Part shown: piece after piece, positions 7,497 through 15,173 of the stretch
Layout of the letters: every line of letters begins with the position of its first letter
Numbering within the stretch: the stretch's first letter is position 1
DNA from: Brevibacterium permense
GTDB taxonomy: Bacteria > Actinomycetota > Actinomycetes > Actinomycetales > Brevibacteriaceae
NCBI RefSeq assembly: GCF_025506275.1
Contig: NZ_QYCP01000085.1
Span: forward strand, 59,478-123,477
Direction: 5' to 3'
DNA length: 64,000 nt
The notes under the pieces: model-generated
Seen by the model: only the letters and a program-made list of their open reading frames with translations
Database searches by the model: none
Told to the model about the DNA's origin: nothing
Translations under genes and position numbers: made by a program

Positions 7497-8489
7497 ATGC
7501 TCTGCCAAGATATGACCATGGACAATGAGCGCGAGCAACAACTAGAGATCTTTCATGATTCATGGCGGCGGCTCTCATGGGTTGAAAAGCAGGTCGACAC
7601 CGTGCGTCAGCTCGCACGACCTTGGATCGAGCTCTCTAAGCGAGCTGAACTCACGACAACGATCGATGAAGGTACGGTGCGACCCGGATACTTGGAGTTC
7701 TCCGCCGACGTGATCGAACCTCCGGCACTACCAGAGGACATCAACTTCCTCATCGGCAACATAGTCACCGATGCTCGGTCATGCCTCGACATGGCGATTG
7801 AGCACCTCTGGAACGACTATGCGATTGATCGCACATTCCGCAAGCGCGGAAAGCTAACCGTCCAGTTTCCGCTTGAAGATAGATTCGAAGAGAAACGAAG
7901 TCAGGATCAGCGTCTCCAGCAGTTCCTCGCGCGCATGGACAAGCGCTTCGTTGAGGTGATCGAGGATGCGCAGCCGAACTACGCGGACGGGCTAATCGAC
8001 ATTCCCTACAACATCTCCGCCATCTTCATTCGCAACTTCTCAAACGCCAACAAACACCGAAACATCACGCCGGTCGTCACCAGCCAACGCCTAGCGATGA
8101 CCGGCACGAACGTCGCTGGCCTCACTCTGACGACCATTGACAGAGACGAACGCGAAGGCGTGCCGCCATTGCGATTCGCTCTCGACTACGAGATCGACCA
8201 CCACTCTGAGGTGGACGCACGAGCCTATGTCGCACGACTGAACCAGCCGCGTTCGACGCCACTCGTCGTATCCGTGTCACAATGCCTAGTTGTCGCTGGA
8301 GACGACGTGCCTATCTATCCTCCTCGTTTTGGCAGGCAGAAGGTCTCGTGGCGAGCAGAACTCGACGACATGCTGCTGAAGATTCCTGCCTACGTTCGGC
8401 TCACGCTACGCAATCTCAACCGTGTGCACGGCGTTATCCGACGAGGAGACGACGAGTTCTACCTGCTGGATAGTGACGGCACACTCTAG
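7497..8489 (+). CDS. Orphan protein of unknown function, possibly HEPN-like
   Basis: A 330-residue protein, mostly helical in its first half. Two patterns recur in a loose group of uncharacterised proteins: an N-terminal helix IGNIVTDARSCLDMAIEHLW and a NANKHR motif (about residue 179) after IFIRNFS. HEPN-type folds often place such motifs together, but I would not assign catalysis. Codon use is visibly more AT-rich than in neighbouring genes, which suggests recent transfer. In-frame ATGs at 7512 and 7518 are alternative starts; no Shine-Dalgarno is decisive. Its TAG stop (8487-8489) abuts repeat R5. It is the sole gene of its module. Confidence 0.75.
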   Translation: MLCQDMTMDNEREQQLEIFHDSWRRLSWVEKQVDTVRQLARPWIELSKRAELTTTIDEGTVRPGYLEFSADVIEPPALPEDINFLIGNIVTDARSCLDMAIEHLWNDYAIDRTFRKRGKLTVQFPLEDRFEEKRSQDQRLQQFLARMDKRFVEVIEDAQPNYADGLIDIPYNISAIFIRNFSNANKHRNITPVVTSQRLAMTGTNVAGLTLTTIDRDEREGVPPLRFALDYEIDHHSEVDARAYVARLNQPRSTPLVVSVSQCLVVAGDDVPIYPPRFGRQKVSWRAELDDMLLKIPAYVRLTLRNLNRVHGVIRRGDDEFYLLDSDGTL

Positions 8490-8535
8490 ACGTTGAAGCG
8501 GAACTCCACCGCGTTCCGCAGCCGACTAATCTCTG
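8486..8535 (-). repeat. ychF 3'-end-like repeat R5
   Basis: Minus-strand translation gives EISRLRNAVEFRFNV and TAG. The CTAG at 8486-8489 serves as stop codon on both strands, for the repeat frame and for the plus-strand gene. The layout is the same as R9 (DVIRLRNVVEFRFNV), so similarity extends through the whole site of about 50 bp and not only the core. Confidence 0.8.
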
Positions 8536-8601
8536 GGGCCTAGCGCCGCCACGTCCCGGGTAGCGCCACGAGCGCGCTGGCACGGGCCGCAGCCGGGACA
8601 G

Positions 8602-8642
8602 CTGACACTATCTGCACACGCCTGCTATCATCTTATGCAGAT
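8602..8642 (+). promoter_or_regulatory. Promoter with inverted repeat for the marR-nmrA operon
   Basis: CTGACA (8602-8607), 18 bp, then TATCAT (8626-8631) forms a sigma-70-type promoter. ATCTGCA (8610-8616) and TGCAGAT (8636-8642) are a perfect inverted repeat straddling the -10 box, a likely MarR autoregulation site. The predicted transcript starts within a few bases of the ATG codons at 8635 and 8641, so the mRNA may be leaderless. Confidence 0.5.
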
Positions 8643-9153
8643 GCTTAGTGCGACGGGAAGCCGAATGACTACATATCACCACTGTCCGAATCTCGATGCG
8701 GAATCGCCAGGTTCCGATCGGACCACGGGTGTCGACCCAAACCGACGGCTGATATCCGTAGCCCGCCAGGTGAACTCCATGCAGGGCCATCTGCAGCGGA
8801 TTGCGACGTTGGCCCTAAACGAGGTCGACCTCTCGTTGGTCGAGTTCACGGTCCTCGACATCCTAGAGGAACAGGCCAACGGCCATCTGCGCATGCAGGA
8901 CGTCGCGCTCATCGCCGGCCTCACGACCGGAGCTGCGACACGTCTGGTGAACAGGCTCGAATCGCGCGATTTGCTGCGCCGGGTGCTGTGCAGCGAAGAC
9001 CGCCGCGGCATCTACACGGAGCTGACGCAGGCAGGGGTGGAACTACTGGCCCGAGCTCGCCCGCTCCATGACGAGTCAGTGCGCGGGATTCTTGCCACGG
9101 AAGCCGCGGCACAGATGTTTATCCGCCTAGCCGAAACTATCCAAGAACGCTAG
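8635..9153 (+). CDS. MarR-family transcriptional regulator
   Basis: 172 residues with the MarR winged-helix layout: dimerisation helix RRLISVARQVNSMQGHLQRIA, EFTVLDILEEQANGHLRMQDVALIAGLTTGAATRLVNRLESRDLLRR (split here by the HTH) and wing VLCSEDRRGIYTELTQAGVELL, the family's 'D.R.....LT..G' signature. Codons 1 and 3 are both ATG (8635, 8641). It is cotranscribed with the reductase gene 83 bp downstream, and MarR proteins usually repress such enzymes until a toxic ligand binds. Autoregulation is suggested by the inverted repeat over its promoter. Confidence 0.85.
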   Translation: MQMLSATGSRMTTYHHCPNLDAESPGSDRTTGVDPNRRLISVARQVNSMQGHLQRIATLALNEVDLSLVEFTVLDILEEQANGHLRMQDVALIAGLTTGAATRLVNRLESRDLLRRVLCSEDRRGIYTELTQAGVELLARARPLHDESVRGILATEAAAQMFIRLAETIQER

Positions 9154-9236
9154 CCCACACGTATCGCCCGACAGTGTCATGTACAGCTTTGTCCAATGGC
9201 GCTGGACTACGTGAAGATCGAACAGAGGAATTGAAT

Positions 9237-10118
9237 ATGGCAAGAGCATTGATCATCGGAGCGTCGGGGACTATCGGTTCCCGGCTCGTGCACGAACTTG
9301 ATTCCGGGCCCGACGGACTCGACCTCCGCGTGTCATCGAGCCGCCCTGAGGCGGTGCAGCGTTGGCGGGACGAGGGCCGCGACAGCGTTCTGCTCGACTT
9401 GGATCGCCCGGAGTCCTTTGCGGAAGCGCTGACCGGCGTCGATCGTGTGTTTCTCCTCACCGGGTACTCCGCGAGCATGCTCTACCAGAGCAAGACCCTC
9501 ATCGATGCAGCCGCGGACGCAGGGGTAGAGCACCTCATCCACCTAGGTGTATACACCTCCCGCCGCGACCTCGTACCGCACTACACCTGGCACGATCTCA
9601 TCGAGACCTACATGGCGGCCAGCGGCATCGCCTGGACGAATCTGCACCCCAACTCGATCATCGAATCGACTCTGGACACCACTCCTCCAATCACCGACAC
9701 CGGATCGTTCAGCGTGAACCATGGCGAAGCTCCACAAGGTTGGGTGTCTGCCGATGACATTGCAGCAGTCGCTGCGATGGTCCTGCGCGAAGGACCGGAA
9801 CGGCATGGCAACAGCGACTACTGGCTCAGCGCGGAGATCCTCACCGGCCCCGAGGTCGCCGAGGTTCTCACCCACACACTGGGCACGCCCATTTCCTGCG
9901 ACGTGCAGCAGCCCAGCTACCTAGCCGAGATCGTGAAGACCATTCCGGATGCCGGCACGCGCCTGTACCTGGAAAGCGGCGTCGAGAAGATGCGCAGAGC
10001 CGTGTCCGGCGAGCTCCCCGGAGAACTGACCGGACGTGATGACATCGAGAAGGTGCTTGGGCGACCGCCAATGACGATCCGAACTTGGGCAGGCAAAAGA
10101 TTGCACCCCCAACCCTGA
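9237..10118 (+). CDS. NmrA-like atypical SDR, NAD(P)-dependent reductase
   Basis: A 293-residue Rossmann protein. ALIIGASGTIGSRLV at the N-terminus is the GxxGxxG dinucleotide site. GVDRVFLLTGYS, ADAGVEHLIHLGVY and ASGIAWTNLHPNSIIES follow as in NmrA/azoreductase-like atypical short-chain dehydrogenases, which lack the classic YxxxK. It may act on quinones or azo compounds or sense NAD(P). ATG 9237 has GAGGA seven bases upstream. It lies in an operon with marR. Confidence 0.82.
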   Translation: MARALIIGASGTIGSRLVHELDSGPDGLDLRVSSSRPEAVQRWRDEGRDSVLLDLDRPESFAEALTGVDRVFLLTGYSASMLYQSKTLIDAAADAGVEHLIHLGVYTSRRDLVPHYTWHDLIETYMAASGIAWTNLHPNSIIESTLDTTPPITDTGSFSVNHGEAPQGWVSADDIAAVAAMVLREGPERHGNSDYWLSAEILTGPEVAEVLTHTLGTPISCDVQQPSYLAEIVKTIPDAGTRLYLESGVEKMRRAVSGELPGELTGRDDIEKVLGRPPMTIRTWAGKRLHPQP

Positions 10119-10151
10119 TAGGGCACGATAGGCGACCCTGTTGCGGGACGG

Positions 10152-10207
10152 CAGACGTTATACGGCGAAACGAAACTCCACCGCGTCGCCACGGTTACCG
10201 AAGGTGT
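10152..10207 (-). repeat. ychF 3'-end-like repeat R6
   Basis: Minus-strand translation gives TFGNRGDAVEFRFAV and TAA. The left edge CAGACGTT (10152-10159) equals the left terminal repeat of R2; the right edge is diverged. It starts 33 bp after the stop of the NmrA-like gene. Confidence 0.75.
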
Positions 10208-10310
10208 GGCGCTCCCGGGCGCTCCAGCCTGACGAGACTGAGTTGTACCGTCGTGCTCGCACGAGCTCAAGCCGCAGAACCACTTCTGCGCCACATGAGG
10301 ACCAGACCTT

Positions 10311-10363
10311 ATGTACACAGAAGAGTGAACATGGGTTAGCATGTACGTCAGTAAGTGAACATG
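10311..10363 (+). promoter_or_regulatory. Tandem operator upstream of the arsR-type gene
   Basis: Two copies of ATGTAC-N7-AGTGAACATG lie exactly 30 bp apart (10311-10333 and 10341-10363). Each is an imperfect inverted repeat (ATGT...ACAT) placed 24-75 bp before the ArsR-type start. Spacing near three helical turns puts both on one DNA face, which fits cooperative binding by the regulator encoded next. Confidence 0.55.
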
Positions 10364-10386
10364 CACGAGAACTCGAGGAGTCCTTG

Positions 10387-10764
10387 ATGGCAAGCCGACT
10401 CGCTCGCCCCCTTGCGGTTCCAACGGAGGACGAGATCGATCTGTTCGCCGTGATGTCTGCACTGTCAGACCCCGTGAGACGGGCGATCGTCTCCCACATC
10501 GCATCCCATCCGGGCGGCGCATGCAGCAGCTCCGACTTCGGTGTGTCGAAGTCTGCGCTCACGCGACATTGGCGGATCCTGCGCGAGTCCGGGCTCATCA
10601 GTCAGGAGGTCGACGGGACGCGTCACCGCAACTGGCTACGCACAGACGCACTCGCTCGCCGCTTCCCAGGCCTGCTCCCTCTGGTACTCGATGCCATCGA
10701 CGCCGAAACCACCCCAGAAGACCAAGAAAATCCGCCGCAGGGCGGTAGCAAGGACATGCAATGA
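10387..10764 (+). CDS. ArsR-type winged-helix regulator
   Basis: A 125-residue ArsR-fold repressor: DLFAVMSALSDPVRRAIVSHIASHPGG, FGVSKSALTRHWRILRESGLISQEVDGTRHRNWLRTDAL (recognition helix about residues 57-75, broken here by the wing). It lacks the ELCVCDL metal motif of classical ArsR, so it probably senses something else. ATG 10387 follows GAGGAG. Its 3' end overlaps the reductase start (ATGA, 10761-10764), so the two are translationally coupled. It probably binds the tandem operator at 10311. Confidence 0.82.
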   Translation: MASRLARPLAVPTEDEIDLFAVMSALSDPVRRAIVSHIASHPGGACSSSDFGVSKSALTRHWRILRESGLISQEVDGTRHRNWLRTDALARRFPGLLPLVLDAIDAETTPEDQENPPQGGSKDMQ

Positions 10765-11468
10765 ACCAGATCGGAATCATCGGCAGCGGAGCCATCGGCA
10801 AAGCCATCGCGCATCTCGCCGTTGATGCAGGCATTCAGGTGACGATCGCCAACTCCCGCGGCACCGAGACCCTCACCGATCTCGTGGCGGACTTGGGCGC
10901 GAACGCTCACTCCGGGACAACTCAAGAGGCCGCCGCATTCAGCGACCTCGTCGTCCTCGCAATTCCGCTCGCCGCGTACGAGCGGCTCCCCCATGCCGCC
11001 CTGAACGGCAAGACGATCCTGTCCACGGGCAACTACTATCCCCATCGCGACGGGCGCATCCAGGTCCTCGACACACATGAGATGACCACTGCCGAGCTTG
11101 AGCAGACGCTGCTGCCTGGCGCACGAGTGGTCAAGGCCTTCAACAACATCGTCGCTCACCACATCCCGCTGCTCGCGAACTCAGAACCGCGGACGGCACT
11201 GCCTGTGTTTGGAGACGACCCCCGGGCCAAGGATGAAGTCACCGACCTCGTGCGAGCGCTCGGTTTCCATCCGATCGATGCGGGGTCGCTCAGTGAGTCC
11301 TGGCGAGCCGAGCCCGAATCAGGTGCATACACCGCGATCTACGCAGAAGGTCCAGACGGGTTCGGCGATGACTACCTGGCAGACCGTGGTCGCCCCTTGA
11401 CCGCCGACGAGCTCGAGAAGCTGCTGGCAGCCTCACACCGACCGGACGTCGCCGCTCGCAAGTTCTGA
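10761..11468 (+). CDS. F420/NADP-type oxidoreductase (NADPH-dependent reductase)
   Basis: 235 residues. The N-terminal Rossmann motif IGIIGSGAIGKAIAHLAVDAG is followed by TIANSRG, whose Ser-Arg fits NADP phosphate binding. SDLVVLAIPLAAYERLP and VVKAFNNIVAHHI follow in the order of the F420-dependent NADP reductase/pyrroline-5-carboxylate reductase-like family. Whether it uses F420 cannot be told; many such proteins in loci like this do not. It is coupled to the ArsR-type gene by a 4-base overlap. Confidence 0.8.
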   Translation: MNQIGIIGSGAIGKAIAHLAVDAGIQVTIANSRGTETLTDLVADLGANAHSGTTQEAAAFSDLVVLAIPLAAYERLPHAALNGKTILSTGNYYPHRDGRIQVLDTHEMTTAELEQTLLPGARVVKAFNNIVAHHIPLLANSEPRTALPVFGDDPRAKDEVTDLVRALGFHPIDAGSLSESWRAEPESGAYTAIYAEGPDGFGDDYLADRGRPLTADELEKLLAASHRPDVAARKF

Positions 11469-11570
11469 CCAAGGCCCTTCACATGCTCTGCACCCACGTC
11501 CAGCCCTCTGAGAGTCGCAGCAACGAGCAATCTCGCTCTGAAGCCGTGTCGAGCAAAGCGCATCAGTGGT

Positions 11571-11610
11571 TCAGTTCGAGAATCTGAATTCGACCACGTG
11601 TCCACACGTA
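11571..11610 (-). repeat. ychF 3'-end-like repeat R7
   Basis: Minus-strand translation gives TCGHVVEFRFSN and TGA. It shares TCGHVVE with R8 (12814), so the decayed metal-efflux module lies between two closely related copies. Confidence 0.65.
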
Positions 11611-11949
11611 GGGCGGTCTACTTCGCGCCCATCCTCCGGCTGTCCACGTTGAGTGCCGGGGCCGATCAGGCGCACCGGAGGCGACCAGATGCAGGTCCGC
11701 GCGGCTCTCGTCGATCGCCCAGCAGCACCTGCTCTCGACCACAACGAGATCACGCGACCGCTGCACGGAGTCGTGGACTTTAGAGTAGTGGACGACCAGG
11801 CTCGCTCTCGCCCGCTCAGCGGACGGTAGGTGGTCATCTTCGAAGGCTCGCCGCCTCTCAACCTGCTCTCTGCCCGCGTTCGATGTCAGCGCGCAGGCGG
11901 CCAGCAGCCTGCTCAGCGGCCCGATGCGGGTCATGTCCATTCCCCATAC
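11611..11949 (-). other. Decayed segment downstream of the metal-efflux pseudogene
   Basis: A minus-strand frame begins at ATG 11940 (MDMTRIGPLSRLLAACALTS), right after the efflux pseudogene stop, and stays open into repeat R7. After the first 20 residues its composition is not protein-like. It may be the start of a third gene of the resistance operon whose body was lost. I see no other gene here. Confidence 0.35.
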
Positions 11950-12620
11950 TCAGTGAGCATCCTCGGCACAGCATCCGTCCTCGCAGGAGTCGGCTTCCCG
12001 CTCCCCGGTCAGTGCCGACACCGGCGCGGCACAGCATGCATCACCCTTCCACTCCTCGATGCCCTCGCGGACGGCGAAGACCAGCGCGGCAACGGAGTCC
12101 GCGCGGGTCCACCTGAGCCTGCTGTTGAGCGCCAGCCCGACCAGCAGCGCCGCCGACAGGTAGGTGCAGATCAGCGTCTGTTTGGAGTCGGCGACGGCAG
12201 ACGCCGAGCCCAGCTCGCGGCCCGTCCGACGCTCGAACCAGGACAGGAAGGGCATCACGACCAGGCTCAGCACGGCGATCGCGATGCCGACAGGGAAATG
12301 CTCCGGGTCGCGCAGTCCGAGCAAGGAGAGAACCGTGTCCACGCTCACGGACATGGCCAGGGCGAAGAACGGGCAATGCCCCGGAGCACGACCTTCTCCA
12401 GCTTCTCATGGTCGGTGGCGGTGAACTGCCAGGCCGCCGCGGCGGCCAAAAGCACCTCGAGGATGGAGCCGAAGCCGATGAACGCGGCCGACAAGGCGGC
12501 GTGACCGGCGATCAGCGTGACCATCGTCTCGACAACGTTCCAGCTGATCGTGGTCGCGACAACGATGCGGATCCGGCTGCGAAGGACGTCCCGCCGGTCT
12601 CGTGTGAGCAGTGCGGCGGT
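11950..12620 (-). pseudogene. Cation diffusion facilitator (heavy-metal efflux), frameshifted
   Basis: Two minus-strand frames encode consecutive parts of one CDF transporter. The N-part contains RIRIVVATTISWNVVETMV, AFIGFGSILEV and ATDHEKLEKVVLRGIA. The C-part contains FFALAMSVSVDTVLSLLG, FPVGIAIAVLSLVVMPFLSW, GRELGSASAVADSKQTLICT and a Cys-rich tail (GDACCAAP, CEDGCCAEDAH). The frame changes near 12370-12385 by a small deletion. The stretch around AALVFAVREGIEEWKGD also looks shortened. Cys-rich tails are typical of metal-binding CDF proteins. The gene is probably inactive. Confidence 0.72.
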
Positions 12621-12800
12621 CGCTGGCCGGCTCCCGTCTCGCAGCAGCCCGGCAACGAGCACTGCGGGTCCATGAATGGGCCGCTCTCGTCGACGGCGAG
12701 GGTCACATCGACGAGGGCCGTGAGTGCGGCTGCGATGTGAGGATCGGCGATCCCGTAGCGGGTCTGCCGGCATTCCGGCTCGGCACTGCAGATGCTGACC
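12512..12800 (-). pseudogene. ArsR/CmtR-type metalloregulator, 5'-truncated
   Basis: Only the C-terminal third remains: ECRQTRYGIADPHIAAALTA, then LVDVTLAVDESGPFMDPQCS and LPGCCETG. The DPQCSLPGCC segment fits the C-terminal metal-binding cysteines of CmtR/CadC-like sensors. The DNA-binding half is missing; the break falls at repeat R8, which suggests loss by recombination at the repeat. The frame overlaps the start of the CDF gene, as expected for a metal-sensing operon. Confidence 0.6.
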
Positions 12801-12813
12801 TATTCGCTACCCG

Positions 12814-12860
12814 CAGACGTGAGAGCGAAAATCTCCATTCAACCACGTGACCACACGTAC
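12814..12860 (-). repeat. ychF 3'-end-like repeat R8 (VEWRFSL type)
   Basis: Minus-strand translation gives TCGHVVEWRFSL, then read-through (no stop). The left edge CAGACGT (12814-12820) matches R2 and R6. GAGCGAAAATCTCCATTC is shared with R3. It truncates the metalloregulator remnant on its left. Confidence 0.65.
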
Positions 12861-13069
12861 GGCAGTCTCATCAGGCTCGCGAAGTCAGACGCACGCACCA
12901 GACGATGAGCAGATCCCGTCGAGCAGCACGAACACCGATCGGCGAACATAGTCGGCGCGAGGCGGTCGGCCGCCGTCCTTGAACGCCAGCGCATTGTCTC
13001 GGGCGAGCGATTGAATGTCTTCGAGCGGAAAGCCGTGAGCCAAGACTCCTGGAATCCTGATGAGTACGA

Positions 13070-14068
13070 TCAGTCTCCGGGAACAGTGATGACGATCTTT
13101 CCGACCTGTCCCCCGCCTTCCAGGTAGCGATGCGCTTCGACGACCTCCTCCAGCGGGAACACGCTGTCGATGGCCGGGGTCAGCTCGCCGGAAGCGAGAC
13201 CATCAGTGACGAAAGCGACAGCTTCGGCGCGTCGCCGGTCGTCAGTGGTGATCTCGAAAAGTTCGTATCCCCGAATGGTGAGATGCTTGAATAGGACGTC
13301 TCCGACGTTCAGCGGTGCCGGAGCCCGGTCGAGTACTCCGTACAGAATGATGTGGGCCCCATGCGCGGCAGCTTCGACGAGGTCGGCCAGCGCCTCACCG
13401 CCGACGGGATCGAAGATGACGCGCGCGCCCTGCCCTCCTGTGAGTTCGGCGACACGGGTGGGAACATCCTCCTCGGCAGTGGCGATGACCGCATCCGCCC
13501 CAGCGTCAAGGAGCTGCTGCTTCTTTGCCTCGGTGCGCGTGAGTGCGATAGCTCGAGCTCCCACCCTGTGCGCGATTTGCATGGCGGCGAGTCCAACACT
13601 GCTGGAGGATGCGGAGACGAGGACCGTATCACCGGACTGAATATCAGCGAGGTCGACAAGTCCCCCATACGCAGTGATGAACGGCATCCACACCGAGGCC
13701 GCTTCCTCGAAGGACAACCGCGCGGGGTGGACAACGACCGCGTGAGCCGGGGCCAAGACGACTTCTCCGTGCACTCCGTACTCCGTCATTGCGAAGGAGG
13801 GCACGACACTCACGGCGTCGCCCAGGTCAAGGCCCGTCACGCCCTGGCCGAGGCCCTCGACCACTCCCGCTGCCTCATATCCGATACTGGACGGCAGGAC
13901 CGGATCGACACCGTACTGACCGAGGCGGAACATCGACTCCGCTCGGTTCAGCCCCAGCGCCTTGACTCGAATCAGGACCTCACCTGGACCGGGTGCGGGC
14001 ACAGGCAACTCTTCGAGCTGCAGGACCTCAGGCCCGCCGGTCTCGTGAAAACGAACGACACGGTTCAT
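13070..14068 (-). CDS. Zinc-independent MDR quinone oxidoreductase
   Basis: A 332-residue medium-chain dehydrogenase/reductase of the quinone-oxidoreductase type. GroES-like domain: RFHETGGPEVLQLEELPVPA and GLNRAESMFRLGQY. NADPH domain: SGDTVLVSASSSSVGLAAMQ (AxxxxVG motif), VIFDPVGG, and C-terminal EEVVEAHRYLEGGGQVGKIV. No structural-zinc cysteine cluster is present. Such enzymes reduce quinones or enones. Upstream on the same strand are two regulators (ArsR- and MerR-type), so it probably belongs to the stress-responsive part of this six-gene module. Confidence 0.88.
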   Translation of the reverse strand: MNRVVRFHETGGPEVLQLEELPVPAPGPGEVLIRVKALGLNRAESMFRLGQYGVDPVLPSSIGYEAAGVVEGLGQGVTGLDLGDAVSVVPSFAMTEYGVHGEVVLAPAHAVVVHPARLSFEEAASVWMPFITAYGGLVDLADIQSGDTVLVSASSSSVGLAAMQIAHRVGARAIALTRTEAKKQQLLDAGADAVIATAEEDVPTRVAELTGGQGARVIFDPVGGEALADLVEAAAHGAHIILYGVLDRAPAPLNVGDVLFKHLTIRGYELFEITTDDRRRAEAVAFVTDGLASGELTPAIDSVFPLEEVVEAHRYLEGGGQVGKIVITVPGD

Positions 14069-14193
14069 GCGTGACTCCTCGATGCAGTTCAGTGAATGAC
14101 GACCGAAGCCAATCTTTCACGGCGTCGTCATACACCATCCCGCATAGTTCGATGTGCGTCAAATTTCGACACTCATCGGACTAACGACCTGCT

Positions 14194-14574
14194 TTAGCTG
14201 CCAGCGATGTCCCCCTGCGACTCGCTCGCCGTGATCACTGCCGACAACAGACCGGGGAATCGCCGCTCCATCTCCTCAGCGCGCAGCGCGTTCATCTTGG
14301 TGACACCGAGGTAGTACTGCCGAATTACGCCCGCTTCGCGCAGCACATTGAAGTGATGAGTGAGGGTGGAGGTTGAGACCGGCACATCGAACGTGCCACA
14401 ACTCATCTCCTCCCCTTTCCGAACGAGCTGCGAGACGACCATCCGGCGCACCGGATCCACCAGCGCCTCCAGCACCTGCTGAAGATCGACACGAGCAAGA
14501 TCCGGATGCTCCACGGTTCGGGGCACAGTACGCGAGCGGGCCACAGGCAACTCCTCAACAGGCTCGGAAAACAT
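14194..14574 (-). CDS. ArsR-type winged-helix regulator
   Basis: About 126 residues from ATG 14574: LQQVLEALVDPVRRMVVSQL, then CGTFDVPVSTSTLTHHFNVL, REAGVIRQYYLGVTKMNALR. The HTH and wing are intact. No metal motif is visible apart from one Cys (SCGTF) at the start of the winged-helix core. An upstream in-frame ATG (14619) would add 15 residues including three cysteines. It lies between, and is codirectional with, the MerR-type gene and the quinone oxidoreductase gene, which it probably represses. Confidence 0.8.
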   Translation of the reverse strand: MFSEPVEELPVARSRTVPRTVEHPDLARVDLQQVLEALVDPVRRMVVSQLVRKGEEMSCGTFDVPVSTSTLTHHFNVLREAGVIRQYYLGVTKMNALRAEEMERRFPGLLSAVITASESQGDIAGS

Positions 14575-14643
14575 AGCAGGACTACAGCAGCGGTCGAAGC
14601 AACGGGCCTCGGCCACCATCGCAGCCCATTGCCCGACAGCGAA

Positions 14644-15039
14644 TCACACCGTTGAGACAGCCCCATCGGCGACATCGCGCTCCGCGCGATCCATCGCCAC
14701 GATGTAACGGTCGAGCGCATCGCGATTATGCTCGAGCACCGTGATGCGCTCGGACATCTTGTCACGCTGCTCGACCAGCAACGCCCGCAACTCAGGGTCG
14801 GGCTCAGCTATGACGGTGTCGCTCGTGTCATCGAGGCACGGCAACATGTCCCCGATGATCCGCGTCGGGATCCCCGAATCGAGGAGCTCGCGGATCTTGC
14901 GCACGCGATCCACGAGGTACTCGCCGTATTCGCGATAGCCGTTCTCGCGGCGGCGCGGCGCGATCAGCCCCTGCTCCTCGTAGTACCGCAGCATCCGAGT
15001 CGGAACCCCAGTCCTCCGCGACAGCTCACCGATCCGCAC
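14644..15039 (-). CDS. MerR-family transcriptional regulator
   Basis: 131 residues. The N-terminal MRIGELSRRTGVPTRMLRYY and EEQGLIAPRRRENGYREY are textbook MerR DNA-binding sequence. A coiled coil follows (ELRALLVEQRDKMSERITVL...RYIVAMDRAE). No cysteine sensor motif is seen, so it more likely senses a drug or other organic ligand. It is divergent from the MFS exporter, with nested palindromes between them, and most likely controls that exporter. Confidence 0.88.
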   Translation of the reverse strand: MRIGELSRRTGVPTRMLRYYEEQGLIAPRRRENGYREYGEYLVDRVRKIRELLDSGIPTRIIGDMLPCLDDTSDTVIAEPDPELRALLVEQRDKMSERITVLEHNRDALDRYIVAMDRAERDVADGAVSTV

Positions 15040-15095
15040 GGCTCCTCCATCTCATCGACATCAACGACGCACAGCGCATGCTCAGCGCCCCCGAT

Positions 15096-15132
15096 TTGAC
15101 ATTATCACCCATGTGAAGGTTTGAAAATGTCA
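15096..15132 (+). promoter_or_regulatory. MerR-type operator/promoter for the MFS gene
   Basis: TTGACA (15096-15101) begins an interval of nested palindromes: TCAC-CCAT-GTGA (15105-15116) inside TGACATT (15097-15103) and AATGTCA (15126-15132). A dyad between the -35 box and a downstream A-rich -10 region is the classical MerR arrangement with an over-long spacer. It lies about 40 bp before the MFS start. Confidence 0.5.
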
Positions 15133-15173
15133 TCACGACAGGATTCGTGACACAGATCAGGAGAACTCACGAC

